Origin: Neoalteromonas arenosi | Lineage (GTDB): Bacteria; Pseudomonadota; Gammaproteobacteria; Enterobacterales; Alteromonadaceae | DNA: 64,000 nt | Assembly: GCF_030362855.1 (NCBI RefSeq) | Contig: NZ_JAUCBP010000010.1 | Span: 1-64,000 of the forward strand | Direction: 5' to 3' | In this document: one piece after another, positions 1-8,802 of the stretch | How positions within the stretch are numbered: position 1 is the stretch's first letter | How the letters are laid out: every line of letters begins with the position of its first letter | Program-made: the position numbers and the translations under genes | Notes under the pieces: generated by a model | What the model was told of the DNA's origin: nothing | The model's database searches: none | What the model saw: only the letters and a program-made list of their open reading frames with translations

Positions 1-45
1 GTTGTATCTAAGATCCTTGACTAATAGTTAAGACATCTTAAAGAA

Positions 46-68
46 AGGTCGCTTAGGCGGCCTTTTTT
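46..68 (+). terminator. Intrinsic terminator of a gene left of the window
   Basis: A 7-bp stem (46-52 with 57-63, one G-U pair) closes a 4-nt TTAG loop and is followed at once by six T residues. No complete gene precedes it here, so it should end a transcript that enters from outside the window. Confidence 0.7.
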
Positions 69-249
69 ATTGCCTGTGGGAAAGTTGCGAGGTTTAAACC
101 CGCCTTCAGCCGCAATTAAGTACACTTAAACTGCAACACGCTGTGAATACGTCCTTGTAAGCTTGGCGTCGTCATCCATACCGACGACAGTTGCATTTTT
201 AGCATACTCAATTACGGCAACGGTTAAGCGAAAGTGAGATTTCCCCTTA

Positions 250-732
250 GTGTCAAAACGAAGAACGGCGTCATCCCGGACTTGGTCCGGGACCTCCTTG
301 GAACATGATGTAGTTAGCAAATTTGATTTAGAGTCACCAGAAATGGCTGATTTTGTGAATAATCTCGACCCTATCAATGCGATTGCGGAAAGAAGTCCTG
401 GGTTTATTTGGCGGTTACAGGATGAAAGTGGTGATGCTACTTGCATTGAAGTTGAAGATGCGCCGGACATCATTGTTAACATGTCAGTCTGGGAAAACCT
501 GGATGTGCTGAAAAACTTTATGTTTAAGACTGATCATATCGATTTCTTAAAGCGCAAAAAGGAATGGTTTGTGTCAATGGGTGAAGATTCTTATGTGCTG
601 TGGTACGTGCCTGAGGGACATATTCCGACATTGGCCGAAGCAATGGAGAAGCTAGAATATTTACGCCGAAACGGTGAATCTCCTCAAGCATTTAGTCTGA
701 AAAGTAGATATACACCACAAGATCTAATTTAG
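250..732 (+). CDS. DUF3291-family protein with its 5' end replaced by a repeat
   Basis: From about residue 28 onward the 160-aa frame reads like a complete DUF3291 protein: an ADFVNNLDPINAIAE segment, then PGFIWRLQ, VNMSVWE and LWYVPEGHIPT. The family's role is unknown; its fold is probably of the dimeric alpha-beta barrel kind (inference). The usual N-terminal beta strand (of the AQLNIARLKAP type) is missing. Residues 7-23 are instead encoded by the REP-like repeat at 269-318. The frame opens with a GTG that has no visible ribosome binding site. The next in-frame candidates are a TTG at 298 and an ATG at 343, and neither restores the family N-terminus. It is probably a repeat-damaged gene that stays open by chance, although expression as a short protein is possible. 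Confidence 0.6.
   Translation: MSKRRTASSRTWSGTSLEHDVVSKFDLESPEMADFVNNLDPINAIAERSPGFIWRLQDESGDATCIEVEDAPDIIVNMSVWENLDVLKNFMFKTDHIDFLKRKKEWFVSMGEDSYVLWYVPEGHIPTLAEAMEKLEYLRRNGESPQAFSLKSRYTPQDLI
269..318. repeat. REP-like dispersed repeat, copy 1
   Basis: This 50-bp unit matches a second copy at 3621-3670 at 45 of 50 positions. It contains a perfect 7-bp inverted repeat with a 3-nt centre (CCCGGAC at 275-281, GTCCGGG at 285-291) and ends in TGTAGTTAGC in both copies. Hairpin units of the GTCATCCCGGAC type are common extragenic repeats in proteobacteria. This copy lies inside the reading frame of the DUF3291 gene. Confidence 0.8.
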
Positions 733-761
733 AACCCCTCAGCGGCCCTGTGGGCAATAAA

Positions 762-2240
762 CTAGGATTTATCTTCTGCCAATATGCTGCGCAGCTCTGC
801 GACGCGATAACGGCTTACAGGGACATTTTCGCCATTAGTCATTTCAGCCCAGTATTTACTGCCTGGCGCTGATTTTAAATTAACGATTGCTGTAGTATTG
901 ATGGCGTAGGATTTGTGCACGCGTACAAAGTTGATGGGTGCACTGTCCATGATAATGCCTAAACCATCTTGATGCAGTGCGCTACTACCGTCTAATAACA
1001 ATAATGATGTGTAGTTACCTTCGCCTTTAAGTGCATAACATTCGCTAACCGCGATGTTCCGACTCCCTTGTGGCGTGGTAAGTTGGAACTCTCTACAGCC
1101 TTGCGGCATTGGTTGCTCTTCGGCTGCAACGCGAAAGTCTACGTAAACCCACAGCCAGGCGCCGGCGATTAGTATTAGCGACGCGATAAAATGGTAGCTA
1201 TCCAAAAAGAGGCCGGTATCGATTAAATTGGAAGCTACACAAGAGAGCCAAAAAATCGGTAAGGTAATTAAGTAGCTAATGTGTTTCCTAACCAGTGCCA
1301 GCAAAAACACAACTGCAGGCGCTAAAGCAAGTAGAGTAAAGTCTAAAGCCAAACGCTCATCACCGCTGTTCATGGGGAAAAAATAGCTCGAAAATAAAAC
1401 AGCAACTCCAGCCAGTAGTATTCCTTTCGACAACCGGGTTTTGTTGATTTGATAACAAGTATAAATGAGCGCTGCCCCTGCGGAGATATTGCTTAACCAA
1501 GCAAATATGCCGCGCAATTCATGGTACGGGTATGAATAATTAATCAGTGATCGAGATACCTCTGAACACAACAACACGATGATGCTAAAGCCGTAGATCC
1601 CGAGACCGATATGCATTTGATTACCTGCATTGCGGCCGATGCGAAAGCTTTGCAAACTCAAAATGAGCAGTGCGCTAAGAATGATCAACGGCGCAGCATA
1701 ATAACGCATATCACGGCGGCCACTTTCGCGATAGGGTGTGAGCCAAATGTAATGAAATACCGAGTCATCATGTAGCAGTAGGTGTTGGGTCGAGATCAGT
1801 AATCGTATGTGGTGCTCGCCCGGATGCAGCAGTGTTGGCGGAATAAATGTTATGGCGTCAATCGACCCTGCAAGCTCTGTCGCTTTAGAATCACCAATAG
1901 TACCTTTTTCAAGTACCATTTGTTCATCCCAAAAAACCTGAGCCGAAAATGGTCCTCCAAGCATCAAACCAATAGGGCGTTGCCAGTGAGGAGCATCATC
2001 AACTTGAACCCTAAAGCGCACTTCTTGGATACCGGCATCAACACCGATACGCATTCGATTGCTTTCAACCCAGTTGCCATTGGCATCGATTTCCTCTAAC
2101 TCATAGCCAGACCAATACACTGTCTCCATTACCGTGCTTTGGTGGGAAATTACCAGGCCTATTATATAAGCGGCTGATATTAATAGTGTAAATTGCCAAA
2201 TGCTCATTGAGCGTTTGGTCATGGCTTGTGAGTTATTCAT
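762..2240 (-). CDS. Membrane-bound LytTR-type transcriptional regulator
   Basis: This protein of about 492 aa combines a membrane sensor with a DNA-binding output. It has one helix at about residues 14-33, an extracytoplasmic region to about 175, then seven hydrophobic segments to about 370, an arrangement like a 7TM receptor. Residues about 385-492 form a LytTR domain, shown by ECYALKGEGNYTSLLL and FVRVHKSYAIN. LytTR domains bind direct repeats in promoters. The start is the ATG at 2240, just after an AGGAAG; the TTG one codon upstream is less likely. It diverges from the beta-lactamase-like gene, about 125 bp away, which is a natural candidate target (inference). There is no receiver domain, so the signal must come through the membrane part. 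Confidence 0.8.
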   Translation of the reverse strand: MNNSQAMTKRSMSIWQFTLLISAAYIIGLVISHQSTVMETVYWSGYELEEIDANGNWVESNRMRIGVDAGIQEVRFRVQVDDAPHWQRPIGLMLGGPFSAQVFWDEQMVLEKGTIGDSKATELAGSIDAITFIPPTLLHPGEHHIRLLISTQHLLLHDDSVFHYIWLTPYRESGRRDMRYYAAPLIILSALLILSLQSFRIGRNAGNQMHIGLGIYGFSIIVLLCSEVSRSLINYSYPYHELRGIFAWLSNISAGAALIYTCYQINKTRLSKGILLAGVAVLFSSYFFPMNSGDERLALDFTLLALAPAVVFLLALVRKHISYLITLPIFWLSCVASNLIDTGLFLDSYHFIASLILIAGAWLWVYVDFRVAAEEQPMPQGCREFQLTTPQGSRNIAVSECYALKGEGNYTSLLLLDGSSALHQDGLGIIMDSAPINFVRVHKSYAINTTAIVNLKSAPGSKYWAEMTNGENVPVSRYRVAELRSILAEDKS

Positions 2241-2365
2241 CAACTTCCTGAGTCAATCATCCAATACTGATTGCTGTGAACAGCATCGCTGCATAATTAT
2301 CTGCGGACAATATAGGTTTTTCATTTTGATATGTAAATCGACACAACCGAACAGGAGAGTCATCG

Positions 2366-3604
2366 ATGATTGTTAAGACATCGCTAAAAGTAATCGCTGT
2401 AATTTTAATTACTATAGCTTCGTACGCAGGTGCTGTGCAGTATTGGGCGTGGAAGTGGGAAACGCCTAGTAAAGCTTTACCTGCAGGACATCTGACATTT
2501 AATGAAAGCTTTAGTGAAGAAGCAAGTGGCAATCTTTGGGCGGAATCTGCGCAGGTTAAAATGACTGAGCTAGCAACCCAGCTTCAATCGGTCTCCATGT
2601 CCGGTGCGATGACAGTGGATGGTAATTTAGCATGGGTCGGCAGCGTGGGGCTGGCTCGGGTTGAGCCACTAGAGGAGGCAACGGCAACAACTCAGTATCG
2701 AATTGGCAGCGTATCCAAAGCGCTTACCGCGGTAGCTATGATGCGTATGGTTGAAGAGGGCCTGTTAGACCTTGATGTACCTATTCAAACCTACTTACCT
2801 GATTACCCTCAGCACGATGCTGATATTACCTTGCGCCAGCTGGCCAGCCACATGAGTGGTATTCGGCATTACGGTTTTGACATTAGGCGATTTCCACCTA
2901 CCGACAGTGTATCAAATGAGCACTATGTGGATGCTATCGCTGCGTTGGAACAGTTTAAAGGTGACGATTTACTGTTTACTCCTGGACAAGGGTTTAACTA
3001 TTCCACTCATGGTTACACTTTGCTTAGCGCAGTAATGCAAGCAGCCGGAGGTAAGCGCTTTGAAGCATTAGTTGCTGATTTAGTCACTCAACCTTTGGGT
3101 ACGACATCCACCCAAGCGGAAAGTGAATTGCAAAGTACCAAGCTCCTTGCTGGGTTTTACAGTTCAGATGGTGGCTTATATGGCGAAACCCCGGAACAAA
3201 ACCTATCCAACAAAGTTGCTGGGGGCGGCTTTGTATCCACACCTATGGATTTAGTTAAGCTCGGCCGCGCGCTGTTATCTGAACAACTGTTAAAACCAGA
3301 AAGTTTCACTGAAATGACTACCGTTCAACCTATGTACGATGGTAGTGAAAACCAGCAGGGGTATGCGCTTGGTTGGCGGCACTATGAAACTCGTCACATT
3401 CTAGACGAAGACAATCAAGTTGATGTGATTCACCACGGCGGTCGCTCATTCGGCGCCGATACATTCTTGTTGTTAGTGCCCGAATACAATATTGCAGTAG
3501 CTATTACGACGAATGGTCAGAGCGAAGAAAGCCGCGGTGAAATCCAAATGTTGGCCTATGAATTGGCAGGGATGGTAATTCGAGAGCGGATGGCAGGAGA
3601 TTAG
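2366..3604 (+). CDS. Serine hydrolase of the class C beta-lactamase family
   Basis: This 412-aa protein belongs to the beta-lactamase/penicillin-binding-like serine hydrolases, which include class C beta-lactamases, D-peptidases and esterases. An N-terminal hydrophobic stretch (residues 5-25) serves as signal or membrane anchor, so the enzyme should act in the periplasm. The nucleophile motif is S115-V-S-K118, the second motif Y212-S-T, and an H-H-G-G segment near residue 356 replaces the KTG motif. This combination is more typical of esterases and peptidases than of true beta-lactamases, so no resistance role is claimed. An AGGAG lies 8 nt before the ATG. It is divergent from the LytTR regulator. 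Confidence 0.85.
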   Translation: MIVKTSLKVIAVILITIASYAGAVQYWAWKWETPSKALPAGHLTFNESFSEEASGNLWAESAQVKMTELATQLQSVSMSGAMTVDGNLAWVGSVGLARVEPLEEATATTQYRIGSVSKALTAVAMMRMVEEGLLDLDVPIQTYLPDYPQHDADITLRQLASHMSGIRHYGFDIRRFPPTDSVSNEHYVDAIAALEQFKGDDLLFTPGQGFNYSTHGYTLLSAVMQAAGGKRFEALVADLVTQPLGTTSTQAESELQSTKLLAGFYSSDGGLYGETPEQNLSNKVAGGGFVSTPMDLVKLGRALLSEQLLKPESFTEMTTVQPMYDGSENQQGYALGWRHYETRHILDEDNQVDVIHHGGRSFGADTFLLLVPEYNIAVAITTNGQSEESRGEIQMLAYELAGMVIRERMAGD

Positions 3605-3620
3605 CTGGCAGCGAAAAAGT

Positions 3621-3670
3621 CGTCATCCCGGACTTGGTCCGGGACCTTCTTGGACTACGCTGTAGTTAGC
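3621..3670. repeat. REP-like dispersed repeat, copy 2
   Basis: This is the second copy of the 50-bp unit seen at 269-318, in the same orientation, with the hairpin arms at 3627-3633 and 3637-3643. It lies in the gap between two convergent genes, where it could also form a transcript-ending hairpin. There is no T-tract, so I do not call it a terminator. Confidence 0.8.
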
Positions 3671-3696
3671 TATAACCTATTTGAACCGCACAAACA

Positions 3697-4251
3697 CTAA
3701 ATAGAACGCGCTACCTTCATAAACTTATCTTGCCCTTTCACAACCCAAGCCGGAGCGGCTTCGTCAGTACCGGCTAACTTTAATCTAGGATGCGTGGCGA
3801 CTATTTTGTCTAGTGCCTGCTCTTGTTCAGGATCGACATCGACAAAAAACACATGAAGCCCGGCCGCAAGTGTTTTTTGAAAGCGTTTGAACTGATAATG
3901 TGGCAGTTGTATGCCGATTAAACAGCCTTCCCAAGTACAAAAACCGATAGTAGCAAGCGCCACAAAAATCATTGGTACCCAGCCAAGTTGAGACTCATGC
4001 CAGCCCATCAGCCAGGCAAAAATCATCAACAAACTGGCAACTGTTACACCCGTTATTGCCCCTATTTGTGTAGAGTGCACGACGTCCTTTTTCAGTACGG
4101 GTTCGATGGCGTGTAAATGACGCTTTTCACATTCGGCGTCTTGTTCGGTGAGAACGTGAAACTGTGGCGTGACAAAGCCATTATTGGCGAGTTGCTCTTC
4201 GAGAGTCTTTAAATCATCTAAATCGTCGCTGATGTAGTAGTGTCTCAACAT
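3697..4251 (-). CDS. Conserved membrane protein of unknown function (Pseudomonas/Alteromonas family)
   Basis: This 184-aa protein begins MLRHYYISDDLDDL and has two central hydrophobic helices (about residues 62-82 and 93-112), between cytoplasmic-looking flanks. The motif LKKDVVHSTQIGA and the segment HVFFVDVDPEQE are hallmarks of a widespread gammaproteobacterial family, sometimes labelled NAD/FAD-utilising or magnesium-transporter-like without experimental support. I chose the ATG at 4251 because AGGAG lies 7 nt upstream and the protein start then matches family members. The frame remains open upstream but has no such signal. Confidence 0.7.
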   Translation of the reverse strand: MLRHYYISDDLDDLKTLEEQLANNGFVTPQFHVLTEQDAECEKRHLHAIEPVLKKDVVHSTQIGAITGVTVASLLMIFAWLMGWHESQLGWVPMIFVALATIGFCTWEGCLIGIQLPHYQFKRFQKTLAAGLHVFFVDVDPEQEQALDKIVATHPRLKLAGTDEAAPAWVVKGQDKFMKVARSI

Positions 4252-4493
4252 GGTATAACTCCTACTCAAAACAATATTTGTTCTTGCTATTAGAAAATTC
4301 TTACGCCGCAACAAGCTGAACAGCTCAAAAAATGCACAATTTAATCCGTGTAGGGGAATAATGTTTACTTTCAACGATGAAAATTTTCCCGCTACTCTAA
4401 TTACCGATTGTTTATAAGGATTGCTTTGTTTGCAGTTGCGTTATTAGGCTAATGCCTTCTACCATATACGTACAAAATAATTGTTGGCTAGTT

Positions 4494-5606
4494 ATGAAAA
4501 AGAAAATGCAGCGCGGAACGCAAGTTGTTCACGCCGGATTACCTAAAGCTTCTCAGGGAATGCCATTTAATCAGGGCCCAGTGTTTGCCAGTACGTTTCA
4601 CCTATCTGGTGATTGCGATAGTGCAGATTATCAATATGCGCGTTTTAACAATCCAACTTGGCAAGCGTTGGAGGACGGTCTAGCTGAACTCGAGGGCGGT
4701 GAAACAGTGATCTTTCCGTCTGGCATGGCGGCCGCAGCAGCGATCATGACGAGTGTGTTGACCACTGGCGACAAAGTTGTGCTGCCAGGTGATGGCTACT
4801 TCGCCACACGAGCCTATGCACATGAGTTTCTAGAGCCAAACGGTATTGCAATTGAACTGGTAGCAACGTGTGACTTATTGGAGGCTGATTACTCTGGCGT
4901 CACGCTCGTGTTGATTGAGTCGCCAAGTAACCCGATGTTAGATGTTGTGGACATTGCCCAACTAGCCAAGCGCATTCATGCAGCAGGTGGGCTGCTCGCT
5001 ATCGACAATACCACAGCAACGGTCCTCGGCCAGCAACCGCTTGCTTTAGGCGCCGATTTTTCTATGTCAGCGGATACCAAAGCAGTAAATGGGCATAGCG
5101 ATGTGGTTTTTGGTCATGTTTCCGGTGTCGATCCGCAGCGTATTGAGCGTGTCCGTTTGTGGCGTAAATTGGCCGGTAATATCCCCGGCCCCATGGAAAC
5201 CTGGTTAGTTCATCGCGGCTTGGCTACGTTGGATATGCGGCTTGAGAGGATGACGCAAAACGCACAGCGTGTTGCAGAGTTTTTAAGCGCGAATAAAAAC
5301 GTTGCGTCAGTGCGATACCCTGGCCTGAGTTCAGATCCGTCTCATGAAGTCGCGCAACAACAAATGAGCCATATGGGATTTATTGTGTCGTTTGATTTAG
5401 GTACGCAGAAAGCTGCAGATATGTTCTTACACAAAGCAACAGCCATTTTTGAGGCAACCAGTTTTGGTGGTGTACACACGATGGCTGAACGTCGCGCTCG
5501 CTGGGGGACAGATAATGTGTCACCCGGCTTAATTCGCCTCAGTGTCGGTTGTGAGAAGTGCGACGATATAATAGCAGAGCTCACTGCATGCTTAAGCGGT
5601 GAATAA
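4494..5606 (+). CDS. Cys/Met metabolism PLP-dependent enzyme (cystathionine gamma-synthase/lyase family)
   Basis: This 370-aa fold-type I PLP enzyme belongs to the trans-sulfuration family. Visible motifs are the N-terminal QRGTQVVHAG, the cofactor-binding SGMAAAAAIM turn, IESPSNPMLDVVD, and the Schiff-base lysine in SADTKAVNGHSDVV. The C-terminus has FGGVHTMAERRARWG and IRLSVGCE, where the family shows the substrate-carboxylate contacts. Whether it is a synthase, a gamma-lyase or a relative cannot be decided from these motifs. The start is uncertain: ATG codons at 4452, 4494 and 4506 are in frame and none has a strong ribosome binding site. No MetJ box is visible upstream. Confidence 0.8.
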   Translation: MKKKMQRGTQVVHAGLPKASQGMPFNQGPVFASTFHLSGDCDSADYQYARFNNPTWQALEDGLAELEGGETVIFPSGMAAAAAIMTSVLTTGDKVVLPGDGYFATRAYAHEFLEPNGIAIELVATCDLLEADYSGVTLVLIESPSNPMLDVVDIAQLAKRIHAAGGLLAIDNTTATVLGQQPLALGADFSMSADTKAVNGHSDVVFGHVSGVDPQRIERVRLWRKLAGNIPGPMETWLVHRGLATLDMRLERMTQNAQRVAEFLSANKNVASVRYPGLSSDPSHEVAQQQMSHMGFIVSFDLGTQKAADMFLHKATAIFEATSFGGVHTMAERRARWGTDNVSPGLIRLSVGCEKCDDIIAELTACLSGE

Positions 5607-5610
5607 ACGG

Positions 5611-6357
5611 TCAGTTTTGTGGAATAGTAGTGATGGTTTTGCCACATTGCTGAGCTCTAGCCAGCCATTGTTGAGTGATTTGCAAATAAATGGAGGTATT
5701 CTTTTGCACTCTGATCGAATTGGTTAGCGCATCAACAAGGTGTTCGTTATCCCTATGAACATAGTGGTGAGTCGGCAGGTCAAAATCACGGTAGTGCCAT
5801 GCATAAAAGTCATTGTTATCACTATTGCATACAATACTGGGTATTTGATTGCGTCTTACTAATATTGCCTCCACTCTTTGGCTATCCAAAAGTTTGCCTA
5901 AGACAGAGGGGTTCTCGGTGAAATAGCATAACTTATCTTCGTTTCGACAAAACTCTTTGGCCATTAGAAATCCCTGTAAGACGCCTACCGTCCGATTGGG
6001 TGATAACTGGCAGTGTTGCTCCTTGCTGCATAATATAACCGTAGCAATCGTGCCCAAGGGTTCCGGGATCTGAATGAGGTTTCGATACTCCTTTACGGCA
6101 AATTCATATCGAGCAGCCTCGGCGTCAATTTCGCCTGTGTTTACTAATGGTAACCCGCGTTGGGAAGGGTAATATACGTATTCCGGTTGGATATTTAAGG
6201 GCGCGTATACTTGATTAAGGAATTGCTCTATTCTTTGACGTTCAATTGTCGTAGCGATCGACTCTGATACATTAATTTGATAATCCACGTCACCTGCAAC
6301 GGCAAGAGGCCATAGTAAGATCAACCAGCATAATGAGTAATAATGTATTTTTAGCAT
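5611..6357 (-). CDS. Periplasmic solute-binding-like protein (SBP_bac_3 type)
   Basis: This 248-aa protein has a signal peptide (residues 1-21, cleavage after AVAG expected) and a two-lobe layout typical of small family-3 binding proteins. An early lobe contains YPSQRGLPLVNTGEIDAE; a second carries VGVLQGFLMAKEF and RVEAILVRRNQIP. Stand-alone proteins of this sort are common in Alteromonadales and Shewanella and often have no ABC transporter partner, as here. The substrate is unknown. Four cysteines in the middle may form disulfides. It is convergent with the PLP enzyme, 4 bp away. No clear ribosome binding site precedes the ATG. Confidence 0.65.
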   Translation of the reverse strand: MLKIHYYSLCWLILLWPLAVAGDVDYQINVSESIATTIERQRIEQFLNQVYAPLNIQPEYVYYPSQRGLPLVNTGEIDAEAARYEFAVKEYRNLIQIPEPLGTIATVILCSKEQHCQLSPNRTVGVLQGFLMAKEFCRNEDKLCYFTENPSVLGKLLDSQRVEAILVRRNQIPSIVCNSDNNDFYAWHYRDFDLPTHHYVHRDNEHLVDALTNSIRVQKNTSIYLQITQQWLARAQQCGKTITTIPQN

Positions 6358-6711
6358 GTAAAGTAAGAGTAATGACTCCGCCCACTTCTGCCTCCTTGCT
6401 GGTTTCGATTCGCTTTGCGTATTTTAGATAAAGATGTATTTATAGCAAGGTTGCGACTTCACTGATATTTGCATGTGCCAGCTTTGCTGCTAACGCCAAA
6501 ACTGAAAATTCATTGGCGAAACATGAATATCCTTATTTGATCGGCGATCAAGCGGACAAATAACTAGAAGGGTTGAGCCCGGAAAAAATACCAATTCAGC
6601 TAGCATAGACTTGTGCAATCAAAATATCCATGTGGTTAATAGGGCTGTTTTCTACTTGAACCCGAGATTGGGGCGTGCATAATAAACACTGTTTGTTTAG
6701 TGGCGGAACCG
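6358..6711. other. Intergenic region without recognised gene
   Basis: These 354 bp separate the divergent binding-protein gene and the CNNM/CBS gene and should hold both promoters. I see no convincing small reading frame, RNA gene or long inverted repeat. Confidence 0.5.
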
Positions 6712-7773
6712 ATGGTCCTTCTTACAATTTACGTGCTTATTGCACTGGGTTTTTCGTTTTTATGTTCGATTGCTGAAGCCGTGATTTTAAGTATCTCTCC
6801 GGCCTATATCTCATCTCTTAAGCACAAAAATAAACCGTCCGGTGCTGAGCTTGAAAAGCTAACCTCAAATATTAATCAACCCCTTGCTGCGATATTAACG
6901 CTCAATACAATAGCGCACACAATGGGCGCAGCTGGCGCTGGCGCTCAGGCTGCTGCAGTGTTTGGCGACGCATACTTAGGCGTAATTTCAGCGGTGCTAA
7001 CACTATTGATTTTGGTGTTTTCGGAAATTATTCCTAAGACCCTCGGCGCAACATTTTGGCGTCAGTTGGCTCCGCTTACTGCTTATTTTTTGAAATATTT
7101 AATTTTAGTCCTTTACCCATTTGTAAAAATGTCTGAGTGGCTTACCCGAGGCTTTAAGGATGAGAGTCCCCTGCGCGGTTTAAATCGCACGGAATTGCAG
7201 TTAATGGCTAAGTTAAGTGCAGAAGAAGGACAATTGGCGAAGCAAGAAGTGGCATTCGTGCAAAACGTCTTAAACCTGCACAACTTGCAAGTAAAACAAG
7301 CCGTAACTCATCGCACAAGAATCTTCTCAATCGATGAGACGACAACGGTTGAAGGCTTTTTTCACAAGCATGCCAGTATCGAGTACTCGCGTATTCCAGT
7401 GTATGAAGACAATGACAGCGAAAAAATCACCGGTTATGTTATGCGCTCAGATCTGCTGATTGCACAAGCTCGAGGGAACGGCGAGAAAACTCTCAGCGAA
7501 TATGTAAAACCATTAGTCACTTTGCTCGATACTATGCCGCTATCAGCAACTTTCAATTACTTTATCGAAAATCACGTGCATATGCTGCTGGTCGTGGACG
7601 AATACGGTGGCATCGTCGGTATCCTGACGCTAGAAGACCTACTAGAAAAGCTATTGGGCGTAGACATCATCGATGAAAAAGACAATACAGTGAGTATGAA
7701 GCGGTTGGCGCGCATTGTTTCTAAGCGGCAAGAAAAGTTGTTGGCGGAAGCCCACGCGAATAAAGACAGTTAG
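6712..7773 (+). CDS. CNNM-domain (DUF21) membrane protein with CBS pair
   Basis: This 353-aa protein has an N-terminal DUF21/CNNM transmembrane domain (about residues 1-170) with FCSIAEAVILS at the first helix and VFSEIIPKT later. A pair of CBS domains follows (about 185-330), the second ending in MLLVVDEYGGIVGILTLEDL. Relatives include CorB/CorC, YfjD and eukaryotic CNNM proteins, which are linked to magnesium transport or efflux; the CBS pair probably senses a nucleotide. It lacks the extra C-terminal CorC/HlyC domain, like many short members. The ATG at 6712 is preceded by GGCGGA and matches the usual family start. A GTG at 6700 is also in frame but has no ribosome binding site. Confidence 0.82.
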   Translation: MVLLTIYVLIALGFSFLCSIAEAVILSISPAYISSLKHKNKPSGAELEKLTSNINQPLAAILTLNTIAHTMGAAGAGAQAAAVFGDAYLGVISAVLTLLILVFSEIIPKTLGATFWRQLAPLTAYFLKYLILVLYPFVKMSEWLTRGFKDESPLRGLNRTELQLMAKLSAEEGQLAKQEVAFVQNVLNLHNLQVKQAVTHRTRIFSIDETTTVEGFFHKHASIEYSRIPVYEDNDSEKITGYVMRSDLLIAQARGNGEKTLSEYVKPLVTLLDTMPLSATFNYFIENHVHMLLVVDEYGGIVGILTLEDLLEKLLGVDIIDEKDNTVSMKRLARIVSKRQEKLLAEAHANKDS

Positions 7774-7815
7774 GTTTAATCTCAATCAACCGCTGTCAGC
7801 AAAGCCTGACCTCGG

Positions 7816-8112
7816 CTAATTCGAACACTTATCACAATATTGAGTGATTAACGTCACTTGTTCACGCTCTTCGACCAGTTTTACGCCACAGCGACGACAC
7901 ACGGGCTCAGGGTTTGCTAACCGTGAGATTTCGGTGCTCACTAGGTGCAGTGCCGTTTTGATATCATCAATAAGTTGCGTCACACGGCAGCCTTTGACTG
8001 TTGCCTGTTGATCGCTTTGCAACGAACGCCACTCATCTTTAGCGCATGCCAACTGTTTTTTTAACAAGGCTTGCCGCTCGCTGAGATATTCTAGGTATTG
8101 ACCCGCGTTCAT
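7816..8112 (-). CDS. Small protein with C-terminal zinc-ribbon-like cysteines
   Basis: This 98-aa protein is mostly helical and charged in residues 1-65. It ends in a CRRCG ... YCDKC pattern (two CxxC pairs about 20 residues apart), the layout of a DksA/TraR-like or zinc-ribbon metal site. The family is not recognised. Convergent with the CNNM gene and divergent from doxX. Confidence 0.5.
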   Translation of the reverse strand: MNAGQYLEYLSERQALLKKQLACAKDEWRSLQSDQQATVKGCRVTQLIDDIKTALHLVSTEISRLANPEPVCRRCGVKLVEEREQVTLITQYCDKCSN

Positions 8113-8210
8113 GCACCTGCTCTAAAAGTCGAGATCTGTGGTGTTTACACCTTATACTCATCTGCAGGCAAGCGCGTTGATGTAGATCAAATTAGAGTAC
8201 ACTTAATATT

Positions 8211-8227
8211 ATTCAAATAATTTGAAT
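8211..8227. promoter_or_regulatory. 17-bp perfect palindrome upstream of doxX, likely operator
   Basis: ATTCAAAT-A-ATTTGAAT is a perfect inverted repeat about 100 bp before the doxX start. It contains a T-N11-A core, as expected of LysR-type operators, and a LysR gene ends this gene group. That this LysR protein binds here is inference. Confidence 0.5.
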
Positions 8228-8328
8228 GATTGTGTCAAATTCTTCCGCTATCAAAATGTCCATTACTCGCTAATATCTAAATCAAGCATTTTAGCTGCAA
8301 CAAAAATTTTGATTAAGAGGATATGACT

Positions 8329-8793
8329 ATGACTACTTCAACTTTACTAAACGCTTTTCGTTCAAATGATTCAATTGCACCGCTGGCTTTGCGCTTGGCA
8401 GCCGGCATTATCTTTGCCGCGCACGGCGCGCAAAAATTATTCGGTTGGTTTGGCGGTTATGGCTTAGAAGGTACTGGACAATGGATGGCTTCTATTGGTC
8501 TTGAGCCAGGTTACTTTATGGCATTGATGGCGGGTAGCGCAGAGTTCTTTGGTGGATTGCTCCTGATTTTAGGCTTACTAACTCGCCCAGCGGCTTTTGT
8601 ACTGGCAATAACGATGGTCGTAGCCATTGTGACAGTGCACTTACCGAATGGTTTATTCATGAGTAACAACGGTTATGAATTTGGTTTGAGCTTACTGGCA
8701 ATTTCAGTATCACTGGGTCTAAGTGGTGCGGGCAAGTTTGCTCTAGATAATTTGGTTGCGGCGAAACTCGCTGACTCAACAGACAACCAATAA
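8329..8793 (+). CDS. DoxX-family inner-membrane protein
   Basis: This 154-aa protein has four predicted transmembrane helices and the family signature: LRLAAGIIFAAHGAQKLFGWFG at the first helix (shown here only in part, HGAQKLFG), GSAEFFGGLLLILG in the second and LLTRPAA before the third. DoxX proteins are quinone-reductase-like or redox-associated membrane proteins, and most are uncharacterised. The second of two adjacent ATG codons (8329) is 8 nt from AGAGG; the first (8323) is only 2 nt away and so is unlikely. The pirin gene follows after 9 bp, which suggests co-transcription and a shared role in electrophile or redox stress. Confidence 0.88.
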   Translation: MTTSTLLNAFRSNDSIAPLALRLAAGIIFAAHGAQKLFGWFGGYGLEGTGQWMASIGLEPGYFMALMAGSAEFFGGLLLILGLLTRPAAFVLAITMVVAIVTVHLPNGLFMSNNGYEFGLSLLAISVSLGLSGAGKFALDNLVAAKLADSTDNQ

Positions 8794-8802
8794 GGAGGAA
8801 AT

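Noticed and set aside
126-482. Minus-strand reading frame of 118 codons opposite the DUF3291 gene
   Set aside because: It is mostly antisense to the conserved DUF3291 region and crosses the repeat. Its last 45 codons could be a gene remnant but match nothing I recognise.
2366-3604. Reading the serine hydrolase as an antibiotic-resistance beta-lactamase
   Set aside because: The KTG motif is replaced and the family is dominated by esterases and peptidases; sequence alone does not support a resistance call.
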